64,000 nucleotides of DNA, from positions 124,001-188,000 of the forward strand of contig JAUIRK010000955.1 in NCBI GenBank assembly GCA_030549495.1, in the 5' to 3' direction. Origin of the DNA: Nectonema munidae (taxonomy: Eukaryota > Nematomorpha > Nectonematoida > Nectonematidae). Made by a program: the position numbers and the translations under genes. The notes under the pieces are model-generated. The model did not search any database. It was not told the DNA's origin and was given only the letters and a program-made list of their open reading frames with translations. Shown here piece by piece: positions 10,680-22,600 of this stretch. Each line of letters begins with the position of its first letter. Within the stretch, counting starts at the first letter, position 1.

Positions 10680-13600
10680 AAGGGAAGCATTATTGCAAGT
10701 GTTCGTCCCATCGAAACCTGTTTAGCTTGGATCACTCCAGCCAAATATGACACATGTATTATGCCAGAAGCGCTAACAGAAAATTCTATTGATGTAAGAA
10801 TTTGCTTTTTTACTTTTATCAACATATTATCGCACTGTGTCATTTTGTCGCATGACATTTCTCCTCTTTAAATTAAATTTTGGATAAAATTGAGTTTATA
10901 AATTTAAAACAAACTTATGAAACTGTTTTTTTTTCGATTATTAAGAAAACATTCAAAAATAGTGAATTTTTTTATATTCAAAATCTATTTTTATAAATTA
11001 AAATTTTGTGTAAAAATTACATAAAGTTATAAACTATTTTACAAAAATATTTTTATATTTATAGTTAGTTGGAAGTTACTTTTTTAGTTAGGGTTTTGTC
11101 GCCAACAGACTAACCATAGTACACCTTATACTGGCTTACATGGTATGAGTAGGGAGCATTTCAGACACAGCCGACTATGGTTTGGTTAGTTATCAACAAT
11201 GAAGGCACAAATCCTAACCCAAGTAGGAATATGTGGTGATGTAGGATAGATTCCATTCTATTTTGATCTGGTCAAGAGAAACTATTGCTGAATTTGTTTT
11301 ATAGTGTTGATATGAGTTATTATTATTATTGAAATGAAAGCCCAATTCAGTAAAGTTCATTAACTTTTTGGCGAATTGCTTTTCAAAGAGTAATCACCTG
11401 CTTTTTCTCCTTCAACTGTTTTTTTATATAATTTGAGGCAGATGATTTTTATTTCATATACCCAAACTGACCTATAAAATTCTTAAACTAAGGCATTGAT
11501 CTTTTACATATTTTTGCCTTCCAGTTTAGTTGAAATTGTTATTTTTGTCAATAGATATTGAATGTAATGGAATTACCTTAAAAGTTGCACCTTCATTAAC
11601 CACTTAATTATGATCAATACTTTTAAAAGCTCCACTACTATTTTTGAAGAGCCCCCCCCCCTCTACTCTCTCTCTAAAATAATTTTCCCAATACACCACT
11701 GCTGGTAAGCCATATTTGAAGTCCAAAATAATGTCCTTTTGCACACTAATATTTTAAAGCGCTTAAAAATGATACATTTCATTTGTTACATTTATAACAA
11801 AACTGAAAAATTCTAAAATTATAAACTTTTTGCAAAAAAATTAAGTTATTGAATCCTATTGAAATATTAAAAATTGAAAAAAAAATTAAAATTCATCTTA
11901 ATTTCACATTATAAAAGGAGATTTTACTTCTTTCCAGGTCTCCCAGGACGACTTCAATTTAGTGATGGAGTTCTTAACCAACGACTACCGGTTCACCACG
12001 TACATCGTGTGCTATCGACGAATCATTGTGGTTTGGCTGCTCTTCGGCCTGATCTCTCTCATCATCATCCTCTTTTCGGGGATGAAAGGACCCATTTTAT
12101 TTGCTCTCGGACTCACCTGCATCCTCATCAACTCCGTTGGAATCTTTTTGTGCTTATTCTTCAAGAAAAAGGTACCTTCTTCAACTGAGATTTTTATTTC
12201 ATTTTTACTTTATCACGGACGATTTTATGATTTTCTACAATTAACCTATTTACGACCAATGTTCCTATTTTGGAACATAAGTAATTTCATTTTCGTCTGC
12301 TTATTTCAATGGCTTTGAATATAAATCGTCTGCGTTTTTTAGATATCGTCTGCTTTGCTTGGTCTTAAATGAGTTAATAAAATTTTGTTTAAATTCTTCT
12401 TTTTCAAAATTACTTTCTCTGCTAAATAATATTTTACACTTTTATCGCTATTTGAACTCTATCTCAACAAAAAATGAGTTTTAAAGTTATTGAATTTGTA
12501 TCTTAACCGGTTATCGACCACAGACGACTTTACAAAGATAACATCATCTGCGTTTATCAATGCTCTTTATTACAAATCTTCTGCTTATTCTGAACACGTT
12601 AACGAACAAAATAATCAGACGATATTTAATGTAAAGCAGACGATTTGTATTAAAAAGCATTAATAAACGCAGACGATCATATTTTTATAAAGTCAACTCT
12701 TGTCGTTAATGTGTTAACCTACAGTTATTAAGTTTCAAAAACAAAATTCTTTTCAGTGTTTATAAATATCTTTGTACCACATAACTTTTTAAATTATTCA
12801 TAATTATACTTTATCTATGCATTTTTTTAATATATCTTTGTAGGTAAAGTAAAGTATATTAGATTTTATATCAAATTAATTAATCTCATTTGCTTTTTCT
12901 AGTATCAAATCGTTAAGTTAACATTCAGTCAAGAGGATTACCCAGATCTAATTTTTTTTCTGTTTGAAATTTTTTATGGTCTCTCCATGGCAATAAAACT
13001 TTGCTACTTTTCATGCATATTTTAAAACCTCATCACTCCACTCAACTACAATGGCCGAAAAATTATATTCGTACTTACATTTCTTAGACGTGTACTTTTT
13101 TTAAAATAGCCTGTTATTAGAATGCTGAGATGAAATAACTCTAATTCAGCATCATATGAAAAAAAGTTACGGTTAACATTTATCTGTCAAAATCATTTGA
13201 GATGCATCAACTACAAATGTAGTCAGAGCATTTGTGTTATACATCATAATGCATAATATTACAGCAAATAAGCAGTGGTGTAGCTATCAGAGTACACTAA
13301 GGTACTTAATTAATAAATTAATTAGTACTTAATTAACAATTAATAATTTTTAATTAATTTAATTAATTGATAAATTTTACTTTCTTGAAATATCAATTCT
13401 TCTTAATTCCCCTTTGTTTCAAGAGTGGATATTCCTTGATTTGCTATTTGACCAGCTAGACTAAGACAAATTTAAGAGTATATAACGAGTTACCTTATAA
13501 TTTTAGTCTTCTAGTATAGAAGACTGAACTTAAACTTTATATCACTGTTCAAAACATTTTATACCCGTTTTGAATCTTTCCATTCCGGGACTGTCTGGGA

Positions 13601-16464
13601 ATAAATGCATGTGGCCACCCGCGGATACGTGAAAGTGTGTTTGCCCTCATACCACATGGGTACACCCCGCTGGCGAAATACTCTAGTAGCTATTATAAAA
13701 TTGTTTATTCTGTAACTACTCATTTAGCTTTTTTTATAAACACGTTTCTTATCAAATTTTTCACCAAAAAAACGGCCGTTTGGTTTTTATAATGCGGGCA
13801 TCTTGATTGCGCCATTTGTCGAGTTGGCACTTGCCACGAGCTTTGCTTGGTGATAGCGGTTAGGGCGTTCATCAGTTAAGTTTGGTCCCCAGGAAGCAAA
13901 ACATGCTACCAATGAGTCCAATCAATGATTACGTTGTTCTCAGCATACTTGAATTGAGGAGGTACGAAGTCGCAATCAATGTCTTTCCACTAGCTACTTT
14001 TTCACTTCTAGTCTTTTTTTTATAGAATTTAAAATATGTCATGTTTCGATGTTTGGCCAAAAATGTACCAATTTTAATTTTGAATGCCGAGAAAAAATGT
14101 TTTTCTTATTTAATATTTTCTGTTTTGATTTTATGCCATGACATGTTTAGTTTTAGATTTAATTTCCGAATGTTTGGAAGTAATCGCTGATGAGTTGCCA
14201 ACGAAACACGTGTTAAATTTTCTTGTATATTTGGCGACCACTGAAGAATACTATAATTAAAATTTTTTTTTTGTATAAATTTTAATGCCTTTCAAAAAGT
14301 ATTCTAATGGACATTGACGTTCTTTAAAATGGGTCAAGTAACAAGAAATTTGCTAAATAATTTAGAGAATGACATTTATCAAATTTAACAAATGAGATGA
14401 TAAACTTAAATTCCTGCGGATTGTTTGTAAACAGTTAAGGTTCCTTGTTATAATATTTAAACTGCGATAACAAGTTCGACCTACATTTCGCCATATTTCC
14501 TGAAGCAATTTTCTATCATAAATTTTATAAATGACCTTCCTTCTTTAGATGAATGATAACTTGGATAAAGCTTTAACTCAAGCAAATCGAATTTTAATCA
14601 AGAAAAACATACTCCTTTGTGTTGAAGATCAGGGAAGAATTTCTTGCCATAAGATTTTGGTAATATTGATTTGATTTATTATAAGCGTATTATTTCTTTA
14701 AAATTTAAATTGACTATATGTTGGATAGCGTTAACCGAAAAATTTCTATTCAAAAAAACTGCCAGTGAGAAATATTGCCATTGACAAATTTAAGGATTGA
14801 TATCCAAGAATATAATGCTTAGCTTTGTTTTATCTCGTACTTCATTTTGAATTTGAATTTTTCTTCTTATATCTATAATATCTTTTTTACTTTATGTTTA
14901 TTATTTTTGTTCTATGAAACATCACTTGATTGACAGAACATTTGGTGTACAATTTCTCTCTGACACCCCAAATTTATAGAATCATAAATTTTCGGCAACC
15001 CTCGATTTAGCATTCCTATAGTCAAGTGGATTCTTTTCTCCAAAATTCAATCTGACTCGATATTTTAACGGAAATCACAGTCAAAATTTTGGATCTCTGA
15101 ATAGATGCCTAAGAAAAGAAAACTCAAAGTCAATCAAATAACGTCTTCAATAAAAAAATATCAGGCACAAAAATAAGAAATAATAAAAAGAGACAAAAAA
15201 TACAAATGAATTATAAGATGAAATAATTTAAAAGATTTTATAATGGCAATAGGCAAAACGCTAATTGGGAAAGCTTACTATATATATATATATATGAAAA
15301 CGTGCCCTTATCAATTACACTAAAATGTGGAATTCATTTCATTATCAGCATCAATCGGTTAACAAAGAAAAGACTGTTTTCCGCATATACTGAGCAGTTT
15401 AATTGAAGATCCTTTATTTATAGCATGTCTTCTAGTTTTATGTTCTCATTTTTAAGCTTCTAAAGTGCCTTTTCTTCAATACTAAATTTTTTCAATTCTA
15501 CTGTTATGAATTGTCTTTCTTCGATTCTATTTAGTATTTTAAAAAGCCTAAATTTAATTGGAAAAAGACAAATTAGAATTAAAAACAGACAAAATAGAAC
15601 TAAAAATGCTGTGTGTGCCTTTTCAGATTTGGATGTCCTAGTACTGAAACCAGTGCATGAGTAACAAAAATCCTTATCGAGAGATGTGCTATATTCTAAC
15701 CAAGTGAAGGTTTTGTACCATGAATCTAAAAGCGATATCATTTGTAAATCTTTGGGGAACAGAATTAGTATTTGATGTTCGAAAAATTTGCTTTCTGAAG
15801 ACCTTATGAAAAGGCGTGTACTAGGACTCATTGGTAAAACAGTTGTATGTTAAAAAAATGTCATTGTATAAAAAAGTAACATTTTTAATTAAGGCTTAAT
15901 TGTTTTTTAATTGAGTAATATTAATTACCCGATTTGATGCGAAAAAAGCAGAAGTACCTTAAAATGAAGAAATCGTTTGCGTAACTCTCGATGAGGAGAA
16001 GTGGATCGAGTATTTTTCTAAATTTAAAAATGAGTGAAAAGAATTTTTCTACCTTTTAGATCCATTTCGTCTACTACAACTTGGAGCCGTGTACATACAA
16101 GTTGTCACAAATTCTCGAAAAAATAGAAACCAACAAGAAAAAGGGAATTCTCTCCGATTTGAAGCGCGATTCCTCGGAAGCGGGACAAGACTCCATGAAA
16201 GACACTGCTCAAATCATTTCCGGTCCGCACAAAATCAGTAATTTGAGAATCAATGAATTCTACTTCTCTGCTCAAAGCAAGCTTCTGAAACACTCCCAAA
16301 ACTACTTGAAAAACTTGATCAAAGGCCGCCTTACCCTTCCCAACCCCGACTTTTCCACGTCGAAGCAGGCTCGTCATATCAAAAACAGTTACTGCTTGTG
16401 TCAATTCACGGAGGACTTTCACAATTTGCACTGCGTCAAAGAAAAGTGGTACAATTACTGGTGA
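10680..16464 (+). CDS. TMEM268: TMEM268 homologue, four exons found (N-terminal exon missing)
   Basis: Exons: about 10680-10793, 11938-12171, 14549-14659 and 16060-16464 (stop TGA). All junctions are GT/AG and all are phase 0. The four exons encode about 286 residues against 342 in the human protein, so the first coding exon is missing. Order of parts: ASVRPIETCLAWITPAKYD, which resembles the human LTVLRIDNTCAP region; VSQDDFNLVMEFL, like human VPADQYRSL; two membrane segments in exon 2 (IIVVWLLFGLISLIIILFSG and the following ILFALGLTCILINSVGIFLC); ANRILIKKNILLCVED, like human ANGALLRHRVLLGVTD; IHFVYYNLEPC, like human WFVYFDLENC; and a cysteine pair NSYCLCQF near the end, like human RIPCPCQL. 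The family is a two-pass membrane protein of poorly known function. The match rests on remembered sequence, but it is collinear over all exons. Acceptor of the first exon is uncertain by a few bases. Confidence 0.88.
11095..11200. repeat. Small palindromic repeat in TMEM268 intron 1
   Basis: ACTAACCATAGT near 11110 is inverted as ACTATGGTTTGGTTAGT near 11172-11188. A larger pair of imperfect arms (GTTAGGGTTTTG, then AAATCCTAACCC) lies outside. It is probably a MITE remnant and was not matched to another copy here. Confidence 0.45.
12241..12377. mobile_element. TTAA MITE, subfamily with TTCCTATTTTGGAACAT core
   Basis: TTAACCTATTTACGACCAATG at the left and TCTTAAATGAGTTAA at the right, bounded by TTAA. 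It is closely similar over its whole 137 bp to the copy at 30332-30469 and more distantly to 22144-22281. It lies in TMEM268 intron 2. Confidence 0.78.
12503..12717. mobile_element. Palindromic double TTAA MITE
   Basis: The left half reads TTAACCGGTTATCGACC through CTTCTGCTTATTCTG. The right half reads back through AATCAGACGATATTTAATG to CTTGTCGTTAATGTGTTAA. The halves are inverted copies of the same MITE family, giving a 215-bp near-palindrome within TTAA ends. It may be a head-to-head insertion or a fold-back form. Confidence 0.7.
12718..14548. other. Remainder of TMEM268 intron 2
   Basis: Mainly unstructured AT-rich sequence. At 13300-13380 there is a run of TTAATTAA-type words that can fold on itself. 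At 13600-13680 a short GC-richer stretch (CCACCCGCGGATACGTG) was not matched to anything. Confidence 0.4.
15460..15850 (-). pseudogene. hAT transposase N-terminal fragment (TTF/ZMYM-type finger) in TMEM268 intron 3
   Basis: A 123-codon minus-strand frame contains WYKTFTWLEYSTSLDKDFCY followed by CTGF. This is the pattern W..F.WL.YS...D..+C..C..F of the TTF-type zinc finger found at the start of many hAT-family transposases. After the finger the frame becomes low complexity and ends. Only this piece of the element is recognisable. The call rests on one motif. Confidence 0.5.
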
Positions 16465-16677
16465 TTCGGCTGGCAAGATTGCGTTCAAACAGACGATCTC
16501 GTCGCTTGATATCCGTCCATTCATTCCACGTTTTAAGTCCTTTTTCTATTTAAATGCATATACTATTTCAGACATGTGTGATGATGTGAAAGAGATGCCC
16601 TAAAATCACTCCATGCACGATTTAGAGAATTCTTTACCTTGAAATTTTTTATCGAATAATATTTTAAATTTATCTCA

Positions 16678-16683
16678 AATAAA
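16678..16683 (+). promoter_or_regulatory. Probable polyadenylation signal of TMEM268
   Basis: AATAAA, 214 bp after the TMEM268 stop codon and before the MITE at 16769. It is the best-placed hexamer on this strand. Confidence 0.55.
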
Positions 16684-16768
16684 ATATATGATTTCAAGAT
16701 ACCTCTTCAAATTTCTTTTATTTTGTAGAGTAAGTTTGTCTATATCCTTGTTCGAAAAAAAATATACA

Positions 16769-16964
16769 CAGTAGATCCTTTATAGTGCGGATGCCGGGTC
16801 CAAGTGACGAAACCGCGTTAAACGCATATATTCGATCACGTGTTACACTTTTGAAAAGTATTTACAAATTTAATTCAAATCGCAAAATTTAATTATACAA
16901 TTTTCGATATATAGACCATAAAAGCTGGGACCAAAACCGCTCGCGTGTTATATTGGATCTACTG
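16769..16964. mobile_element. Tigger/pogo-type MITE
   Basis: The ends are CAGTAGATCCTTTATAGTG and GTTATATTGGATCTACTG, inverted repeats of about 10-16 bp. The interior words GCGGATGCCGGGTCC and GACGAAACCGCGTTAAACG follow the pattern of known Tigger termini (CAGTNGANCC, TATA, CGC). No coding capacity. The flanking TA duplication is not clean. Confidence 0.68.
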
Positions 16965-17227
16965 AGTATTTTGGTATGTTCATTTAATCCGTGAAAAGGC
17001 AGGCGAAATAAGTTCACTTTAGATAAAATGCCTTAACACTTTGCGGACCAAGGTATCTTGGCTGTACCAAGAAGCATAAAATACATGAAATTGGATTGAA
17101 AAAGAAAGCAACCTCGTCTCACCCACAAAAAGTCATAGTATCCTAACTTTAAGTTAGTTAGAAAGATATCATTACCTTAGGGCTATGGATGTATTGCATT
17201 TTTATTGTCATTTACCGTTCCCTCTTT

Positions 17228-17265
17228 CTTTCTTCTTTTCTTCTTCTTCTTCTTCTTCTTCTTCT
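17228..17265 (+). repeat. CTT microsatellite
   Basis: About ten CTT repeats with a slightly broken start. No coding context. Confidence 0.9.
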
Positions 17266-17788
17266 AACTTTTCTTACTGTTGAGTTTGAAGATGCTCTTT
17301 CAAATGAGTGGTAGTGTTTTTCCATTTTTTTCTCCATGTGAATTTTTTTAATCCAAAATAATTTTTAAAGTTTGTTATAAAAAATAGAAGCAATATTTTA
17401 TTTTAAAAATAGAATTAACATCAAATATTTTTTGTATATAAGTAACACAAACCAAAAGTTGCCTTATCTTAATGCACAACATTTTATTAAAATTAGCCTC
17501 AATGCTCAAAAAATTTTATGACGTAAGTACGGATGCACGGATTAATCGAAATTGCCAATTTCCGCCATTTTTTGAAGAATCGGTATCATTAAGTTAAAGT
17601 AAAAAATAAATATTTAGTGATGAATTCACAGTTACAAAAAAGATACTGCTTATCTTTAGATGCGGTTGGGCCTGAGAGTTCAAGTGTAATGTCGGGTAAT
17701 AATGGTGGTGTGTTCACTGGACAAAAATTCTTTTATAAATTTTGAAACCTATAAAAAAAAAGTTCCGCTCACACCATTGTGCTGCGCC

Positions 17789-18117
17789 CAGTGCCCGCGC
17801 TAAAGCTAAATTTCAAGGGGGGCTGAAATGGGGCAAAGAAACACATTTGCAAAAAATTTATTTCCTATATTACTTTGCTGAAAAACATGAAGTACTTCTG
17901 TATAAAAACCAATAGAAATCTCATATTATACATACACATACACCAGCATTTATATAAGATTATTGTGTACAATTTTTGCTTATTTATTTTTCCTTTAAAA
18001 AAGTGCATGGGGCAAAACCAAAAATTTTAGGGGGGGGGGGGGGCAAAGATTAATACATGGGGGCGGGGGGGGGGGGGGGGCACGTGCCCTAAAATTATAT
18101 AGGTAGCGCGGGCTCTG
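17789..18117. mobile_element. hAT-type MITE with long G runs
   Basis: The ends are CAGTGCCCGCGCTA and TAGCGCGGGCTCTG, inverted with one difference. An exact 8-bp target duplication GCTGCGCC lies at 17781-17788 and 18118-18125. Inside are two G runs (about 18031-18044 and 18060-18080) separated by roughly 15 bp, able to form a G-quadruplex on the plus strand. No transposase frame. The exact duplication suggests a young insertion. Confidence 0.85.
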
Positions 18118-18375
18118 GCTGCGCCTGTGGTTTGCTAAAAAGCATTTTTGTTTATGATAAAGCAATTGTTGAATAAACACATGAAGCTATTTTTAAAAAA
18201 AAATTTTTTTATAAAAAATGATATATAATACATTATACTCTGTCTATATACACTTTGCTACTCTTTTCTTAAATATCTTAATACGCTTTGTTGAGAGTTG
18301 CAATCCATACACTCAAGTATTATAAAATAAATACACATAACTATTTCAAATTTCTCATTAAATAGTAGTAATTGT

Positions 18376-18520
18376 TGATATTGTTGGTTAGATACTAGGT
18401 TTCGATAACTCAAGGTCTTGGGTTCGATTCCGTATCAAGCCTACTTCTCATAGTTCAATACAAGCGGCGCAATTGTGCCTTCTCGATGAAAACACCCCAC
18501 GAAAAAAAAATAAAAAAAAC
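18376..18520 (+). mobile_element. tRNA-derived SINE, family with CAAGCGGCGCAATTGTGCC tail
   Basis: A-box-like TTGGTTAGATACTAGG, B box GGGTTCGATTCCG, then the family tail CAAGCGGCGCAATTGTGCC and GAAAACACCCC before an A-rich end. Relatives lie at 38117-38282 (plus), 54324-54472 (minus) and, decayed, near 31605-31700 (minus). Confidence 0.8.
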
Positions 18521-19114
18521 ACGTTCAACAGAAAAATATAAATAATATTGTAAAAGGTAATTGGTAATTTCGATTTAAAAAAGTCTAAAATATTAGCCAG
18601 TATGAAATTGATGCTGGCTGCTGATATTCCACTTTTTCATGGCAGAACTAGATTTATGCGAATGTCTCTCGATTTAACTGAATTTAGTCTTAAAATTAGA
18701 AGGTTTATGCTTTTGCCTCTTACTTGGATACCCTTTTCTTTAATCTGGGATAAATTTTAATCTTTCTTTATCTTGTAATATTTGTCATTTTACTCGTACA
18801 AAGCAATCAACAACCATAAGTTTCGCTTTGTAGTTGGAGTGGCATGCCATATTAAATATTAGACATATATAAAAACTTTGTTTTTTTTTTTCTAACTTTA
18901 TTATTTCCCTTTTATATGTTTTAGTGATAAATCACATCAGCACTAATATGAAAAATTGATACATAAAAAATACTTTCATTTTATTCATCATCATCATCAT
19001 CCATTTGTCTCGAGAAGGAGAACAAGGTCTTATATGCCCGCTAGTCAGGGTCGACCTTTTTCATTTTTTGCAGCGTCGTCCCCATTGCTTTCTAAGTCTC
19101 ATTTTATTGATATT
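18521..19114. other. Spacer between tail-to-tail TMEM268 and CSN2
   Basis: AT-rich with a TCATCATCATCAT run near 18987. No gene was recognised. Confidence 0.4.
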
Positions 19115-19122
19115 AAATAAAG

Positions 19123-19574
19123 CAGTGGTTCCCAACCGGGGATCCGTGGAAGAATTTGAAGGGGTCCATGGAAATTCTACTTCAAACTACTTATGCTGAA
19201 TCTTCTTTAATATACTTCTATTTTCTAAATCAATATAAATATATATATTCAGAGCTTTTTTAAATAAATATTTTCTTCCCTTTTTTAAAGTTTCATATTT
19301 TGAATGTTTATGTATGCTTTTTATTAGTTAGAATATTTTTGAAATTTTTTTATTTTAATTGGAAAAAATTTTTATTCACATTTTATGTCAGGCTTTACGA
19401 TTTCTCTGATTTCATATGAATAAGCATACGATTTAATCAGATGACTACAATCATTTTTTGCATAAAAATCTTTGATTAATTTTGTTGGCTCAAACTATTC
19501 AGTTGTAGGGGTCCATAGGTAAAAAAAAGTGACTAAAAAAAGGGGAAAGGGATAAAAAAGGTTGGGAACCACTG
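19123..19574. mobile_element. hAT-type MITE, copy 1 of 2 (452 bp)
   Basis: The ends are CAGTGGTTCCCAACCGGGG and AAAGGTTGGGAACCACTG. The 8-bp target duplication AAATAAAG is exact (19115-19122 and 19575-19582). The interior is strongly similar to the copy at 41508-41959, which has the same length. No transposase frame, so it depends on a hAT transposase elsewhere. Confidence 0.92.
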
Positions 19575-19641
19575 AAATAAAGTCTTAAATATGGAGGGGG
19601 GATCAAAACGGAAATGAGTCTTTGACTCTTTCCAGACAAAA

Positions 19642-22600
19642 CTAAGAAATTTTATTCATGATTACATTTGTTTGCAAGTTGAGTATAGCCCTACTCCAAG
19701 CTTGCAAATGTTCGGGATTAAAGCCACAAGTTTCATTGTTGGTGGAAAGGTCATCTTGCATCTCCAAAATTCCATCAATCTGGTTAATTTTAGCATCAAT
19801 CTTTTCATCTAATATGCACAAAACAAGGAGAAGTTCGACGTCTTCAAGATCTGCCATCAAGTAACGACTGATTTCGGATAAGCTTATGCGACTGTAAGCC
19901 TTGACGAACGCGACGAGCATTTTGGTGCGAAGATGAACGAACAAGTCTTCGATGTGTTCGCGTATAAATGGATCTGCCATGATTGAGTCTTTATGCTTCG
20001 TTAATATATCTTTAAAGCGTTTAATGTCATTGTAATGGTACGCTTGCAACAAACTTGTAAAAGCTTCTATTTCACTGTCGTGTTCATAAGGCTTGGTCTC
20101 CTAAACAAAATTAGGAATTGCTGAGTATAGGAACTGGTGGCATAATGCTTAGACCTCTGGGATTTCATTCCAAAAGTCTCGGGTTCGATTCCCGATGTAA
20201 CCGAAATATAATTTCTCATTCTTTAAAATCTGATGCTATCCGGTTGACGTCAGGAATTCGGTAAAGAAATGCACCACGTTCTAAAAAAACATGTCCCACA
20301 AATTTGTGTGTGTTAGGCATGTCTTACCGTGTAGATTCGGGAAAAAAGGACGTTAATAAAGTTTAACGTGTCTTAATAGGTGAACTTGAATAAATTAGGA
20401 GTATTGAGTATGTGTGATTTTGGCATAAATTGAAAAAAGCTACTAAGTGTTCTAAAAGAATGTAGTTTATCATTTTTTGAAATTGCGTATCTTCGTGTCC
20501 AGTTGAAGCTGAGTGATGTTTATGTATGGACTTAAACGGGCAGGGTATTTAAAAAGTTAGATAAAGAAGTATTGCAACAAAATTGAAATCATAGCGAAGT
20601 CCAGTATTTATTATAACTTACTTTTTTCGAACTTAATTTTGAAACGTAACGTGAACTCTAATTAACTGGTTATCGACTTTACAAAAAAGTGAATCGTCTG
20701 CGTTTATTAATGCTTTTTAATACAAATCTTCTGCTTTACACTAGATATCGTCTGATTATTTTAGTCGTTAACGGGTTAAGTCGCGACACTTTGGTTAAGA
20801 AACTAGGTCTTAGACTCATTTGTGATGTTGTATTTAACAGCAAAAAATACAACTTTTCTCAAAGAAACAATTTAAAATTCACAGAAAAATTTGAACAAAA
20901 TGAAAGTGTCATTTTACTCTACCTGTTCAGTTCAAAAAATCGTCGAATAAAAAATGGCCGATGCAGTTTAAATAAAAATAAACAGGTGACGATCTAATCG
21001 GAACAAAACTATAAAGTAACTTTCCTTGCGTGCCTTGAAAATTACACGCACCCAAAATTTGAAAAAGCAAAAATAAATGAATCAATAGGGAATTTTATAT
21101 TTGTTATTTTTGAAAAGATATAGGAAGAAATAATGAAAAAATAGCAATCGCCTTTCTCAGTGGTTGTAAGTAGGAAACGCCAAAAAGGATAGTGTACATC
21201 ACAACTTTCTATTCCAGTGTTTGACAAATTTTCCCACCTTACCGCAAACTATTAATCAAAGACTTTGACGCATATTACTTTATTTTTAGTTTCAAGTTTA
21301 AAAATAAGTCAATTTCTCATGAAATCTAAGAGTATCAATTAAGCAAGAAAGTCAACCCAAAGACGAACAAAAGCAAGATAAAAGAAGAAGAATTAAGTAG
21401 AAAAAGTCATTTATATAAACTTCTTAGTATAGGAGGGGGTAAAGGATTGCAATGATTTCAAATACAGAAAATTAAAATATTTTCTTGTAAGAAGAGAGAT
21501 TTACAGGTGAAGTTGTAAACAGGGTATCTCAAAAGGTTCAGCACCACTTATACGTTTAACCCGTTAACGACCAGAATAATAATCAGACGATATCTAATGT
21601 AAGGCAGAAGATTTGTATTAAAGAGCTTTGATAAACGCAGACGATTTTATTTTTGTAAAGTCGACTATAGTCGACATTCGGCGTTAACGGGTTAACGTAA
21701 CCTTTTTTTGGTTACGTCCCTTTGAGGACCCGTGTACCAAGAAATAATAATCGCCTGCTTCAAGTATATAAAAATCTCATTGGAAAAGAAAGCAGACCAT
21801 TCGTCTTCAAAATGATAATCCTCAAAAGGGTTTAAGCATTAATAATGACCACACCGTGTATAATCATACTTAACGGCACTAATTAAAGGATTCATTCGTC
21901 TCTATTTTCCAGCACAGTGCTACTTCCAGTCAACTTTTGATGACCATTGTATTTAACCCCTTTTGGGGTTATTGTTACCGTAGAGGAACGCAGATGAACT
22001 CAAATTTCCAATGGAATCTGCTTTGCGCGAGCTAAAATGGGTTAAGCCTTTCAGGCATTGGTTTTCAATAACGCACCATTATGTACTAAAAATTAAAATA
22101 GATCAATTTGTGTTATATAGCACAAAATAAATTATCTTATAACTTAACCCATTAAGTCCCAATGTTCTCATTTGGGAACATAAGTAATTTCATCTTCATC
22201 TGTTTTTTTCAGTGACTTTGAATATAAATCGTCTGCGTTTTTTTAAATATCGTCTGATTTCTATGGTACTTAATGGGTTAAAAAAGGAAAAAAAATAAAT
22301 TAGATATTTTGATATAATCTTTTACGAACAATCTCTTTTTACACTTGTTTCATTATTTTCAATTATATCTTTCGTTTCTTACTTCATCTCATTGTTAAAA
22401 GCTCGATATTATCCTTCAATTTGCAAAGTCGTCTAAAAGAAAAGGCGTAATGGTACGCCATGGACATGAGTAGAAAAACTTTTGATGACAGAAAACATTG
22501 GAGATGGCGTTAGTGCAAAAAATTCAAACGTAATTCTACAGTGATTACAAAAGACTTATAATGTCGACGAATTTAATTTAGATAGACACGACTCCAATGA

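Noticed and set aside
10673-10858. 61-codon minus-strand frame
   Set aside because: It is antisense to the first TMEM268 exon found, which has a good donor and the right phase.
16105-16524. 139-codon minus-strand frame
   Set aside because: It is the shadow of the last TMEM268 exon and has no recognisable motifs of its own.
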